Origin: Syntrophus aciditrophicus
GTDB lineage: Bacteria; Desulfobacterota; Syntrophia; Syntrophales; UBA8958
Assembly: GCA_020718905.1 (NCBI GenBank)
Contig: DYRD01000023.1
Coordinates: forward strand, 1-32,872
Reading direction: 5' to 3'
Length of the DNA: 32,872 nt
The notes under the pieces were generated by a model that had not been told where the DNA came from, ran no database searches, and worked only from the letters and a program-made list of their open reading frames with translations. Positions 18,418 to 27,830 of this stretch are shown piece after piece (the first letter of the stretch is position 1; each line of letters begins with the position of its first letter). The position numbers were made by a program, and so were the translations under genes.

Positions 18418-19100
18418 GTCTGCCGGAATGCTGCGAAGCCTTTTTCCCGGAGCTTACAGGCCGGGCATTGACGGCAGCCACGGCCCCATGGATTCATCTG
18501 TTCCTCGCCATTGTAGCAGGTCAGGGTAAGCTCACGCAATTCTTTAAGTTTGCCGGCGTTATAAGCCATCTCAAAGACCTGGGCCTTGTTTTTCCACATC
18601 AGGGGGGTGTAAATGGTTACGGGACGGTCGAGGCCCAGGGAAAGTTCCACGGCCTTTGCCTTGATATAATTGTCGCGGCAATCCGGATAACCGGAAAAGT
18701 CCGTCTCGCATGTGCCTGTGACTAAGTTGATCCGCTGCTCGCCCTTTCGAAAGGCATGATTGGAAATAATCGTCAGGAACAATCCGTTCCGGTTGGGAAC
18801 GAAACTCGCCGGCAGGTCAGCGGCCAACGGATGGCTGTGACTATGGTCTCCCTGGTTGAGCAGGGTACTATCGGTAATCGCTTTCATAAAGTTTCCGATA
18901 TCATAGACGGTGTGCAGCACCTCGAAATGGGCGCCGATTTTAGCGGCATAATCCAATTCCCGGCTATGCCGCTGGCCATAGTTGATGCCGACGGTTGCCA
19001 CCGTTGCGAAATTCTGTAACGCCCATACCAGGCAGACAAAGGAATCCTGCCCTCCGGAAAGGAGAACATAAGCGGTTTCGGGAATTTTTGGCAGTTTCAT
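18396..19100 (-). CDS. queC: 7-cyano-7-deazaguanine synthase QueC
   Basis: PP-loop AYVLLSGGQDSFVCLVWAL; NRNGLFLTIISNHAFRKG; zinc motif CGRGCRQCPACKLREKGF-like. Start chosen at MKLPKIPE. Confidence 0.95.
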   Translation of the reverse strand: MKLPKIPETAYVLLSGGQDSFVCLVWALQNFATVATVGINYGQRHSRELDYAAKIGAHFEVLHTVYDIGNFMKAITDSTLLNQGDHSHSHPLAADLPASFVPNRNGLFLTIISNHAFRKGEQRINLVTGTCETDFSGYPDCRDNYIKAKAVELSLGLDRPVTIYTPLMWKNKAQVFEMAYNAGKLKELRELTLTCYNGEEQMNPWGRGCRQCPACKLREKGFAAFRQTYPHLAP

Positions 19101-19330
19101 GTTTATTTTAAATATTCTTAAACTGTTGACCGACTCTCTTGCATCTACAAGTCCACACCTCGCCAATGTCGGCAAGATAGTAGATCGCCTTGGATACTCG
19201 TCAAATTTGCTGGATGCTCGCCTTCAGGAAGCCATCATCAATGTCCTTTACACGCTTATAGGTACAATTTCCAATACAGGTTTTATTGCCTGCCAATCAA
19301 CGGTTCCAGGTACTGAAGCTTGAGAAGCGA

Positions 19331-19355
19331 GCCCGGATGAGAAGGCGGGCCTTTT
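19331..19355 (+). terminator. Weak rho-independent terminator candidate
   Basis: GCCCG-GATGAGAAGG-CGGGC followed by CTTTTC; short 5-bp stem. Confidence 0.35.
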
Positions 19356-19378
19356 CGTGTTCTCATAAATAATCCTCT

Positions 19379-20266
19379 TCAATGATAGTCTTCCATGTCC
19401 ATAAGGAAGGCAATGGCCTCTTTGTTGAATTTATCGGGGTTCTGGATGTGCAGGGCATGGCCGCATCCTTCAAAAGGGATCACCCTGGCTTGGGGGATAT
19501 GGTCTTTCAGGTAGGCGGAGCTCTCCGGAGGATAGTAATTGCTTTCCCATCCGAAGGTCAGCAGGCATGGCGCCGTTATGTCCTTCAGCATCCCGCGGTA
19601 ATCCTGCATGGACATGGAAATCCACAAGGCGATGATGATATGGGGGGTATTGCTCCGGGCCTCCTCATAGAGCCAGGGGAGGTCTTCCTTGCCCATGAAA
19701 TCGGCATCGCCGTTGAATTCCATTTTTTCATTGAACAGGGACTTGTTCATGATCCGCTGTGCGACTACCCGGCTGTAGGCTTCCCAGTCGCCAAGCATGG
19801 CCGCCAGCATGATCAGATTGTCTTCAGGCCCGAAATCGCCCGGCTTCCTGCTGCGGACGCCGGGGAGGCCGAATTGCCAGTCCTCGGCCTTCAGCAGCCG
19901 CGGCGCCATATCGATAACGATGATCTTCGCGATTCCTTGGCATGAATAATTACGAATATACTCGAAGATTACATGGGTTCCCAGGGACCATCCCACCAGG
20001 GAAACAGCGGTTATTTCCAGATAGGCCATGAATTCTTTCAGGTCCCGGGCGAGGCGCTTTAACGTCAGGCCATGTTCCGGCACATCGGAATCGCCGTGAC
20101 CCCTCAAATCCAGGGTGATGACCTTGAAGTGCCTTGCCAGTTCCGGCGTCTGCTTTTTGAAATGCCGGTGATTCGCCGTCAGGCCATGGATCAGGAGGAC
20201 CGGTTTTCCCTTCCCTCTGATCTCGTAATAGAGGCGGACGTGGTCGTCGGTCACGTAAAAAGGCAT
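19379..20266 (-). CDS. Alpha/beta hydrolase
   Basis: PVLLIHGLTANHRHFKKQTPELARHFKVITLDLRGHGDSD; nucleophile elbow LVGWSLGTHV; FEGCGHALHIQNPDKFNKEAIAFL. Confidence 0.93.
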   Translation of the reverse strand: MPFYVTDDHVRLYYEIRGKGKPVLLIHGLTANHRHFKKQTPELARHFKVITLDLRGHGDSDVPEHGLTLKRLARDLKEFMAYLEITAVSLVGWSLGTHVIFEYIRNYSCQGIAKIIVIDMAPRLLKAEDWQFGLPGVRSRKPGDFGPEDNLIMLAAMLGDWEAYSRVVAQRIMNKSLFNEKMEFNGDADFMGKEDLPWLYEEARSNTPHIIIALWISMSMQDYRGMLKDITAPCLLTFGWESNYYPPESSAYLKDHIPQARVIPFEGCGHALHIQNPDKFNKEAIAFLMDMEDYH

Positions 20267-20339
20267 GGGTCCCTCCTCCTTGCCCCATATTCATGATGCG
20301 GGCAATTATGGGGCTTGATTATACCAGGTCGCTTGCCGA

Positions 20340-22007
20340 TCAGCGCTGGCAAGCGCTCTTGTCGTCTAACATCTTCCGGATCATGTTGGAGAATTTTTCC
20401 GGATGAAATGGCTTCTGGAGGAACCCGTTGCAGCCCCGGTCCAGAATCTCCTGGGCCTGGCCGGTGATGCTGTACCCGCTGGCAAGAAGAACCTTGATCC
20501 CGGGGTTGATCTTCCGGAGACGATCGAAAGTCTCTCCCCCCGATATCCCCGGCATGATCATGTCGAGAATAACCAGCTCGATTTCGTTTCTTTTCTCCAT
20601 GTAAACGGTGATCGCTTCTTGACCGCTCCCGGCGGTATAGACCTGATACCCCATGACTTCCAGCAGATCCCTGCCCACTTCGAGAACCATCTTTTCGTCG
20701 TCCACCAGCAGGATTGTTTCCGAGCCCCTGGCGATTGTCCCGGTTGCCGTCTTTTCCTTCACCATTTCCTGCTCCGAAGCGGGCAAGTAGATAGTGAATG
20801 TTGTTCCATGGCCGGGTTCGCTAAATACATTGATACTACCTCCATGACCCTTGATAATCCCATAGACCGTCGCCAACCCCAGGCCGGTCCCTCTTCCCAT
20901 TTCCTTCGTCGTGAAAAAAGGATCAAAAATCCGCTCCCGCGTCTTTGCATCCATCCCGGTGCCCGTATCGGTCATGGATATCTTGACATATCGTCCCGGT
21001 TGGACGGTATAGGCAAGCCCTTGTTCTTCATCCAGAATAATATTCTTCGTTTCCAGATAGATAGCGCCACCTCCGGGCATCGCCTGCCAGGCATTCACAT
21101 ACAGGTTCATAAATACCTGCTCCATCTGTCCCCGGTCCACTTTCACGCTCCAGAGGTCTTTTGCGAATTTCCGATGGAGGGAGATTTCCTTTTTGGTTCT
21201 GCCGAACATGGAGGAGCTCTTTGCCAGGATGTCGTTCATATCGGCGGATTTTACCTCATATCTTCCCCCTCGGGCAAAACCCAGTAGTTGCTTGGTTACA
21301 TCAGCTCCGCTTTGCACCTGTTCCTCGATCCGTTTGAGCCGCTCATAGTTTGGATCAGAGGAACCGATATTCATTAACGACAGGGAAGCGTATCCCTGAA
21401 TCCCCATGAGGAGATTGTTGAAATCGTGGGCGATGCCGCCGGCAAGGGTGCCGATGGCCTCCATTTTATCCGCATGTTGCAAACGTTCCGTAAGGGCACG
21501 GTTTTCTTCCTCTGCCGGTTTCCGTTTGGTGATGTCATTCCCGATGCACAGTATCTCCACGCATCGTCCCTGGTCATCAAAGATGAGTTTGTTGGTCCAG
21601 GCCACCCAGACCTTCGTTCCGTCCTTGCAGATATTTTCGTTCTCGTTACTTTTGTATTGTTCGGGGTAGATACTGATATCTTGAATCATCTGGGCGAGGT
21701 CTCTACCGGCGCTGTCGCTGGCCGGCACGATTGTTCCTACCACGTTGCGCCCGATAACCTCGTCACGGGAGAAACCCAGAAAACGGGAGGCGTACTCGTT
21801 GAAAAAGGTAATCGTTCCCTTTGCGTCCTTGCGGAGGATGATGCTGTTTGCATTCTCCACAAGCTCCCGATATTTTTCCCCGGATGAGCGTAGCGCCTCC
21901 TCGACCTGTTTGCGATTTGATTCCGTTTGTTCCAGTTCCCGGATTCTCTGTTTCAAGAAGAAATTCTCTGCCAGCAGTTCTTCGTGTGTCCTGGATGGTT
22001 CTGTCAT
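20340..22007 (-). CDS. PAS-domain hybrid sensor histidine kinase with C-terminal receiver domain
   Basis: [32 protein letters not shown]-box [22 protein letters not shown] boxes [36 protein letters not shown]; receiver [13 protein letters not shown]...[10 protein letters not shown]...KPF. Confidence 0.96.
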   Translation of the reverse strand: MTEPSRTHEELLAENFFLKQRIRELEQTESNRKQVEEALRSSGEKYRELVENANSIILRKDAKGTITFFNEYASRFLGFSRDEVIGRNVVGTIVPASDSAGRDLAQMIQDISIYPEQYKSNENENICKDGTKVWVAWTNKLIFDDQGRCVEILCIGNDITKRKPAEEENRALTERLQHADKMEAIGTLAGGIAHDFNNLLMGIQGYASLSLMNIGSSDPNYERLKRIEEQVQSGADVTKQLLGFARGGRYEVKSADMNDILAKSSSMFGRTKKEISLHRKFAKDLWSVKVDRGQMEQVFMNLYVNAWQAMPGGGAIYLETKNIILDEEQGLAYTVQPGRYVKISMTDTGTGMDAKTRERIFDPFFTTKEMGRGTGLGLATVYGIIKGHGGSINVFSEPGHGTTFTIYLPASEQEMVKEKTATGTIARGSETILLVDDEKMVLEVGRDLLEVMGYQVYTAGSGQEAITVYMEKRNEIELVILDMIMPGISGGETFDRLRKINPGIKVLLASGYSITGQAQEILDRGCNGFLQKPFHPEKFSNMIRKMLDDKSACQR

Positions 22008-22197
22008 CTGGTACTCCCTGTCATTATGAATGGTGTCGACCGTAAACGGAGAATGACGCCATTTGTTGAATAAATAAAACCTGGCGGACGCTACCGTATA
22101 CTAATTGAGATGTCAAATAGGAAATAAACCGCGAATTATATAGGCCTCCGGGGGTGTTAAATCCAAAGTCGGCAACAGGGCTGCCCAACGGGGATTG

Positions 22198-23534
22198 TCA
22201 GGAGCGGCAGGCGGCAACAAAGGCCTGACGTCTGACCATACGGCCGATATTGAGGGCCACGGTCTGGAGCAGGGATGGTTGTGATAAATTAATTCTTTTT
22301 CGTAAAGAATTCAATGAATAGAATGAGTTGTAAAGCCACAAAAATCCCTCCAGAAGCTCTGCCGGGGTCATGTTGAGGGGCTGAAAGACAACGTGATTGG
22401 CGTCGAATAGCGTCCAGTTCTTGTGCAGAAGCCTTCCTTCCGCCTCCATTTTGGCAAAACTGCGGGTTCCGGGCATGGGGGTATATATGTAAAAGTTGGC
22501 CCCCGAGATCCGGTTTTCTTCGCAAAAGGCAAGGGTGTGGCGGAAGGTATCCTTATCGTCGTGATCCAGGCCGAGCATGAAAGAGCCCAGGACATTCATC
22601 CCCCGATCGCGGAAAGTGCGGAGCGAGGCGGCATATTCCTCTACCTTGTTGATCTTCTTGCCCATATACTTGAGGTTGTGAGGATTGATGGATTCGATGC
22701 CGATGAAGAGCCAGGAAAGACCGCTGGCTGCGGCCAGATCGAGAAGTTCCGGATCCTTCGCCAGGGTTATGCTGCCCTGGCTGATCCAGTTTTTCTTCAA
22801 AGGGATCATGGCGCGGAAGAGTTCTCGGGCGTAGGCGGGATTGCCGCAGATATTGTCGTCGACAAAAACCAGATGATCCTCAGGCATAGCGGCGAGTTCC
22901 GCGATGACCTCGGCAACGGGACGGACACGATAAGTGCGGCCCCAGTATTGGGTCACGGAACAGTAATCACAGTTGAAAGGGCAGCCCCGGGAGGCCATGA
23001 TGGCGTTGGGAAATGAATACCTCCCTTTTTTGAGGATATCCCGCTTGGCCGGCGGGAGTCCTGTGAGGTCATGGCGGGAGTTTGACGCGTAGCGTGGTTT
23101 CATCGTCCCCATGAGCATGTCTGCCGCCAATTCCGGCCAGATCGTCTCCGCTTCGCCGATGACCAGGGTATCGGCATGGGCGGCCGCCTCATCGGGAAAA
23201 AAGGAAGGGTGCAGTCCCCCATGATCACGGGGATGCCCCGGCGCCGGAAGGCGTCGCCAAGTTCGTAGGCCCGGTTCGCCTGGGGCGTGATTGCCGTAAT
23301 ACCCACGAAATCGGCGTCGATCTGCGGGGGAAGATCTTCGATGTCCTCGTCATAGGCGGTGACATGGAAGTCGGCATCGGCAAGACCGGCCAGTAGGGGC
23401 AGGGTCAGGGGGGCGATGGACGATTTACGCCGCCGTTTTTTTCCGAACCGGTTCTTGTTTGGCCCGGGGTGGATCAGCACCAGATGGGGTTTCCTTGGGG
23501 TCACAGTTTCCTTGCCTGCCGAATTTGTTGCCAC
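22198..23534 (-). pseudogene. B12-binding-domain radical SAM protein, split by a frameshift near 23216-23220
   Basis: N-terminal ORF 23100..23534 (LVLIHPGPNKNRFGKKRRRKSSIAPLTLPLLAGL...DADFVGITAITPQANRAYELGDAFRRRGIPVIMG) and C-terminal ORF 22198..23130 (ASRGCPFNCDYCSVTQYWG). Adding one G (minus strand) restores VIMGGLHPSFFPDEAAAHADTLVIGEAETIWPELAADMLMG. Confidence 0.9.
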
Positions 23535-23602
23535 AGTGCACCTCTTGCAATAGCGTACACAAGCGCTGCCGTTGCGTCAAGGAATTTCCGTTGCATCGAA
23601 TC

Positions 23603-23631
23603 TTGACATCGATTTGATTTTATTGTACTTT
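23603..23631 (+). promoter_or_regulatory. Candidate sigma70-type promoter upstream of cydA
   Basis: TTGACA followed by a 17-nt spacer and TACTTT. The -35 is perfect and the -10 is weak; AGGAGG RBS precedes ATG 23659. Confidence 0.35.
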
Positions 23632-23658
23632 CACAAAAGGTTTTCTTAGGAGGTTTTT

Positions 23659-24969
23659 ATGGATGTACTGGCGTTGAGTCAGATGCAGTTTGCCCTGACG
23701 GCCATGTTTCACTTTCTCTTTGTCCCCCTGACTCTGGGGCTCTCCCTTCTCGTCGCCTATATGGAGAGTCGCTATGTAGTAACGCAGAACGAAATGTATC
23801 TCCGGATGACCCGGTTCTGGGGTAAACTCTTTCTCATCAATTTTGCCCTCGGGATTGTGACGGGGCTGACCCTGGAGTTCCAGTTCGGAATGAACTGGGC
23901 GGAATATTCCAAGTATGTCGGGGACATCTTCGGCGTGCCCCTGGCGATCGAGGAGACGCTGGCCTTCTTTCTCGAATCGACCTTCCTGGGTTTATGGATC
24001 TTCGGCTGGAAGAAGGTATCCCCCCGGATTCACGCCCTGAGCATCTGGATCGTCGCCTTCGCAACAAATATGTCGGCCCTCTGGATTCTGCTGGCCAACG
24101 GCTGGATGCAGAATCCCGTCGGTTACGTCCTCCGCAACAACCGGACCGAGCTTGTCGATTTCGTGGCATTTCTTACCAACGGTTACGGCTGGCTGAAGTT
24201 CTTCCATCCTATCCTCGCGGGATACGTAGTGGCCGCCTTTTTCGTCATGGGTATTGCAGCCTGGCATCTCCTCCGGAAGAGCCAGCCGGAGTTTTTCAAG
24301 AAATCTTTTCAGATGGCGGCGATGTTCGGTCTGGCCAGTTCCCTGCTCATCGTCCTGGTTGGCGATTTTCACGGGGCCGAGGTCGGCAAGGTCCAACCGG
24401 CGAAACTTGCCGCCATGGAGTCCCTCTGGGAGACCCAGCGGGGGGTGCCCTACTATTTGTTTCTTGTCCCCGATCCGAAAAATGAACGCAACGCCGTGGA
24501 GCTATTCGGCATCCCCAAGATGGTAAGCTTTCTGGCCTACAAGGATTTGAACGCCGAAGTGAAGGGTCTTAAGGCCTTTCCCAAGGATCAGCGTCCCCCC
24601 GTCTTGGAAACCTTCCTGGGCTTTCGCTTCATGGTGGGTCTGGGCGGCCTGTTCATCTTGCTGAGTTCCCTTGCAGTTTTCCTGTCCTGGCAGGATCGGC
24701 TGGAGCATTATCCCCTCTTTCTCAAAATAATGCTCTTTGCCATTCCTCTGCCCTATCTGGCCGGTGAATTAGGGTGGATAGTGGCGGAGGTGGGGCGGCA
24801 GCCCTGGATCGTCTATGGAGTCCTGAAGACATCCGATGCCGTTTCCCGGAGTGTTTCCGTAACCCAGGTGACTGTTTCCCTGGTCGGCTTTACCCTTTTA
24901 TATAGTTTCCTGGGGCTTATCGATATGTATCTCCTGGCAAAATACGCCAAGAAGGGACCGGAGGTTTAA
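23659..24969 (+). CDS. cydA: Cytochrome bd ubiquinol oxidase subunit I
   Basis: LSQMQFALTAMFHFLFVPLTLGLSLLVAYMES; GLTLEFQFGMNWAEYSKYVGDIFGVPLAIEETLAFFLESTFLGLW; PLPYLAGELGWIVAEVGRQPWIVYGVLKT. Confidence 0.97.
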   Translation: MDVLALSQMQFALTAMFHFLFVPLTLGLSLLVAYMESRYVVTQNEMYLRMTRFWGKLFLINFALGIVTGLTLEFQFGMNWAEYSKYVGDIFGVPLAIEETLAFFLESTFLGLWIFGWKKVSPRIHALSIWIVAFATNMSALWILLANGWMQNPVGYVLRNNRTELVDFVAFLTNGYGWLKFFHPILAGYVVAAFFVMGIAAWHLLRKSQPEFFKKSFQMAAMFGLASSLLIVLVGDFHGAEVGKVQPAKLAAMESLWETQRGVPYYLFLVPDPKNERNAVELFGIPKMVSFLAYKDLNAEVKGLKAFPKDQRPPVLETFLGFRFMVGLGGLFILLSSLAVFLSWQDRLEHYPLFLKIMLFAIPLPYLAGELGWIVAEVGRQPWIVYGVLKTSDAVSRSVSVTQVTVSLVGFTLLYSFLGLIDMYLLAKYAKKGPEV

Positions 24970-24970
24970 C

Positions 24971-25846
24971 ATGCTGGATTATCAAACGATATGGTTTGCC
25001 CTCTGGGGGGTGTTATGGGCCGTATATTTTATGACCGACGGCTTCGACCTCGGAATAGGCATCCTCTATCCGTTTCTGAGCAAGGACGAGGAGGAGAAAC
25101 GGATGATGATCAACAGCATCGGTCCCGTATGGGACGGCAACGAAGTGTGGCTCGTGACGGCCGGAGGCGCTACCTTTGCCGCCTTTCCCGTGGCTTATGC
25201 CCTGATCCTGCGGGTGGTAGCCTTTGAATTCCGGGCTAAAGGCGCTTCGGAAGGCTGGCGACAGGGTTGGGATCTGGCCATCTTTTGCGGGAGCCTGATC
25301 CCGACATTGCTGTTCGGGGTGGCCTTCGGCAACTTTTTCCAGGGCCTCCCCATGGACAACCTCGGGTATCATGGCTCCCTCTTGGGGCTCCTCAACCCCT
25401 ACGGCCTGATGACCGGGTGACTGTTTCTTGCCATGTTTATCTGCCACGGGGCCCTTTATCTGGCCATCAGAACGGGGGAGGACCTGGGGCGGCGAGCGGA
25501 GCGTTTTGCCGTCAAGGCATGGGTTGTACTGGTTCTGGTGGCAGCGCTGTTTTTTGTGAACACGGCCTTTGCGACCGGGTTATATGCCAATTATATGAAG
25601 TATGTTATTTGGTTATCAATTCCGGCCCTGGCGGTTGCCTCCCTCATGGGGATCGGCGTTTTTGCCATAAAAAACCAGTATGAGCGGGCCTTTATTGCTT
25701 CCTGCCTTACTATTGTTCTCGTGGTTATGACGGGGGTGGCCCTGCTTTTCGTGCCCTTGGTCATGGCCTATCAGCTCTGGGTATACTGGGTCTTCCGGCG
25801 TCCGGTGACGAAGGAGGATGTTCTGGGGAACAAGGACGCTTACTAA
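24971..25846 (+). pseudogene. cydB: Cytochrome bd ubiquinol oxidase subunit II with in-frame TGA at 25418-25420
   Basis: MLDYQTIWFALWGVLWAVYFMTDGFDLGIGILYPFL...NSIGPVWDGNEVWLVTAGGATFAAFP, then LLNPYGLMTG-TGA-LFLAMFICHGALYLAIRTGED in the same frame to stop at 25846. Confidence 0.9.
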
Positions 25847-25854
25847 GCCGGGGA

Positions 25855-26616
25855 TTATCTGGTGGAGCCGGTATCGGCTTTCTTCTTGTTTGCTGCGGCC
25901 TTCTGTTCTTCTATGTCCTTCTTTACCTTTTCCTTGAATATAAGCTTCTGGGTCTCGTCGATGTATGCTTTGACCTTATAGTCGAGTCCAAGATTGGGAT
26001 AGTTTTTGACGATGGTCTGAAAACGCTTCAGGGCAGACGGGAATTTGCCCTGCTTGAAGTAGAACTCGCCGACATAGAATTCCTGCTCTGCCATATTTTT
26101 TCGGCATTCCCTGAGTTTCTGCTCCGCCAGGAAGGCGAATTTACTGCTCGGGTAGCGGGCCATGAGACGCTCGAATTCCCGGGCCGCCTTGACGGTTTCC
26201 AGCTGATCCCGGTCGATGCTGCCCATCTGCTTGTAGTGGCACATGCCGAGCTGATACATGGCATAGGGGATGTTTTCGTTGGTCGGGTGGAGGCTCACAA
26301 AATCCGTATAGGCAAGCTCGGCTTCCGCATATTCCTCCTCAGAGAAATGGGAATCCCCGATGCCGAGCTCGGCCTGGAGAGCCAGGGGATGGAGAGGATT
26401 TTCTTCCTTGACACGGACAAAGTATTCAATCGCCCGCTTGTAGCGGCCATCCTGATAAGCCGCCACGCCCGCCTGATACATGGCCTCCGGTGTGCTTTTG
26501 GCCATCTGCTGGCGCGACCAGAGATCTTTCCACCAGGCGCATCCGGACGCGGTCATGACAAAGACGATTAAAAAGGTAATGATGAAACTTCTACGGATAG
26601 TCAAGTCCTTGATCAT
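25855..26616 (-). CDS. bamD: Outer membrane assembly lipoprotein BamD (YfiO)
   Basis: Lipobox VMTASGCAWW; TPR-like AMYQAGVAAYQDGRYKRAIEYFVRVKEENPLHPLALQAELGIGDSHFSEEEYAEAELAYTDFVSLHPTNENIPYAMYQLGMCHYKQM. Confidence 0.93.
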   Translation of the reverse strand: MIKDLTIRRSFIITFLIVFVMTASGCAWWKDLWSRQQMAKSTPEAMYQAGVAAYQDGRYKRAIEYFVRVKEENPLHPLALQAELGIGDSHFSEEEYAEAELAYTDFVSLHPTNENIPYAMYQLGMCHYKQMGSIDRDQLETVKAAREFERLMARYPSSKFAFLAEQKLRECRKNMAEQEFYVGEFYFKQGKFPSALKRFQTIVKNYPNLGLDYKVKAYIDETQKLIFKEKVKKDIEEQKAAANKKKADTGSTR

Positions 26617-26942
26617 AGTCCTTTCTTCGCAAAATCTTCCAGTTTGTCCTTGGGGACGAGACCAACCAGGGTATCCAGCAACTTGCCGTCCTTAAACAGC
26701 ATAAGCGTCGGAATGCTGCGGACGCCGAGTTTTTGGGCCGTTAAAGGACTGTCGTCGATATTGAGCTTGGCGACCTTGATGTGGCCCTTATAGGTTGCTG
26801 CCAGCTCCTCGACCATCGGGCTGAGGGCTCGGCAGGGTCCGCACCAGGGAGCCCAGAAATCAACAATGGACGGTTTATCCGATTTCAGTACCTCCTGCTC
26901 GAAGTTTTCATCCGACACGTGAATCATGGCTTCTTCTCCCAT
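26613..26942 (-). CDS. trxA: Thioredoxin
   Basis: PSIVDFWAPWCGPCRALSPMVEELA; KLNIDDSPLTAQKLGVRSIPTLMLFKDGK. Start chosen at MGEEAM after AAGGAG. Confidence 0.96.
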   Translation of the reverse strand: MGEEAMIHVSDENFEQEVLKSDKPSIVDFWAPWCGPCRALSPMVEELAATYKGHIKVAKLNIDDSPLTAQKLGVRSIPTLMLFKDGKLLDTLVGLVPKDKLEDFAKKGL

Positions 26943-27116
26943 AAACAAAACTCCTTCCGTTACCCTCTCGTTGCATTTCAAGTATGATACATTAAGAAAT
27001 ATGTCAAATTCATTTTTTTTGCAAGGTAGTTAAAAATGATGATTGTGAGTTTTGACTCTTGGGATTGAATCTGCTATAGGTCATGGCGCTCATCGAGCCT
27101 ATGAGGGGGGACATCT

Positions 27117-27830
27117 TTGGAACGATTAGGGATAATTTCGGGGACCATTGCCCTGCGGGAAAGGGGGCTGCTCCCTGCTCCCGAAGAAAAATGGATAGAA
27201 ACGGAGTTCGGCAGCGCCCTCGTTCTGGTTGCCGCAAATATTGCCTTTCTTCCCCGCCACGGCGGGGACCCGAAGAGGCATATCCTGCCTCACCTCATCA
27301 ACCACCCTGCCAATATGATGGCCTTGAAAAGCCTCGGTGTCCGGGAGGTAATCGGTATCAATTCCACCGGTTCCCTGAGGTTGAAACACAAACCCGGCAC
27401 CCTCTTAGTTCCCGATGATTTCATCATGCTCAATCCCGGTCCGACGGTCTTTTCTTCGCGACCGATGCACATCACTCCCACCCTCAGCCAGGAGGTCCGG
27501 GAAAGGTGGCTAGACGCCGCCCATGCATGTGTCATTGATGTCGTAAATGGTGGTATTTACTGGCAAACTACTGGCCCGCGCTTTGAAACGAAGGCGGAAA
27601 TAATGCTCATGTCCCAGGCGGCCGATCTGGCGGGGATGACCATGGCCAGCGAAGCTATCGTCGCCCGGGAACTCGATATGGGCTATGGGTCGTTATGTTC
27701 CGTGGATAACTATGCCCATGGACTGGAAGATCAAGAACTGACAATGGAAAAAATCCGCTGGCGTGCCCGCAGGAACGCCGAAGCCATTGTCCAGATTGTG
27801 AAGAGTTACATAGAAAGGAGGGGGAGATGA
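27117..27830 (+). CDS. MTAP/PNP family phosphorylase (S-methyl-5'-thioinosine/adenosine phosphorylase-like)
   Basis: LGIISGT; INHPANMMALKSLGVREVIGINSTGSL; PGTLLVPDDFI; GGIYWQTTGPRFETKAEI; VGMTMASEA-like GMTMASEAIVARELDMGYGSLCSVDNYAHG. TTG start with GAGGGGGG upstream. Confidence 0.92.
   Translation: MERLGIISGTIALRERGLLPAPEEKWIETEFGSALVLVAANIAFLPRHGGDPKRHILPHLINHPANMMALKSLGVREVIGINSTGSLRLKHKPGTLLVPDDFIMLNPGPTVFSSRPMHITPTLSQEVRERWLDAAHACVIDVVNGGIYWQTTGPRFETKAEIMLMSQAADLAGMTMASEAIVARELDMGYGSLCSVDNYAHGLEDQELTMEKIRWRARRNAEAIVQIVKSYIERRGR

Noticed and set aside
19099-19323. 74-aa plus-strand ORF as a real gene
   Set aside because: No convincing RBS, start overlaps the queC start on the other strand, and no recognisable domain; kept only as an unexplained region.
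25418-25420. Selenocysteine (UGA) in CydB
   Set aside because: CydB is not a known selenoprotein, the site is within a hydrophobic segment rather than a redox motif, and no obvious SECIS hairpin is seen just downstream. Substitution or sequence error is more likely.
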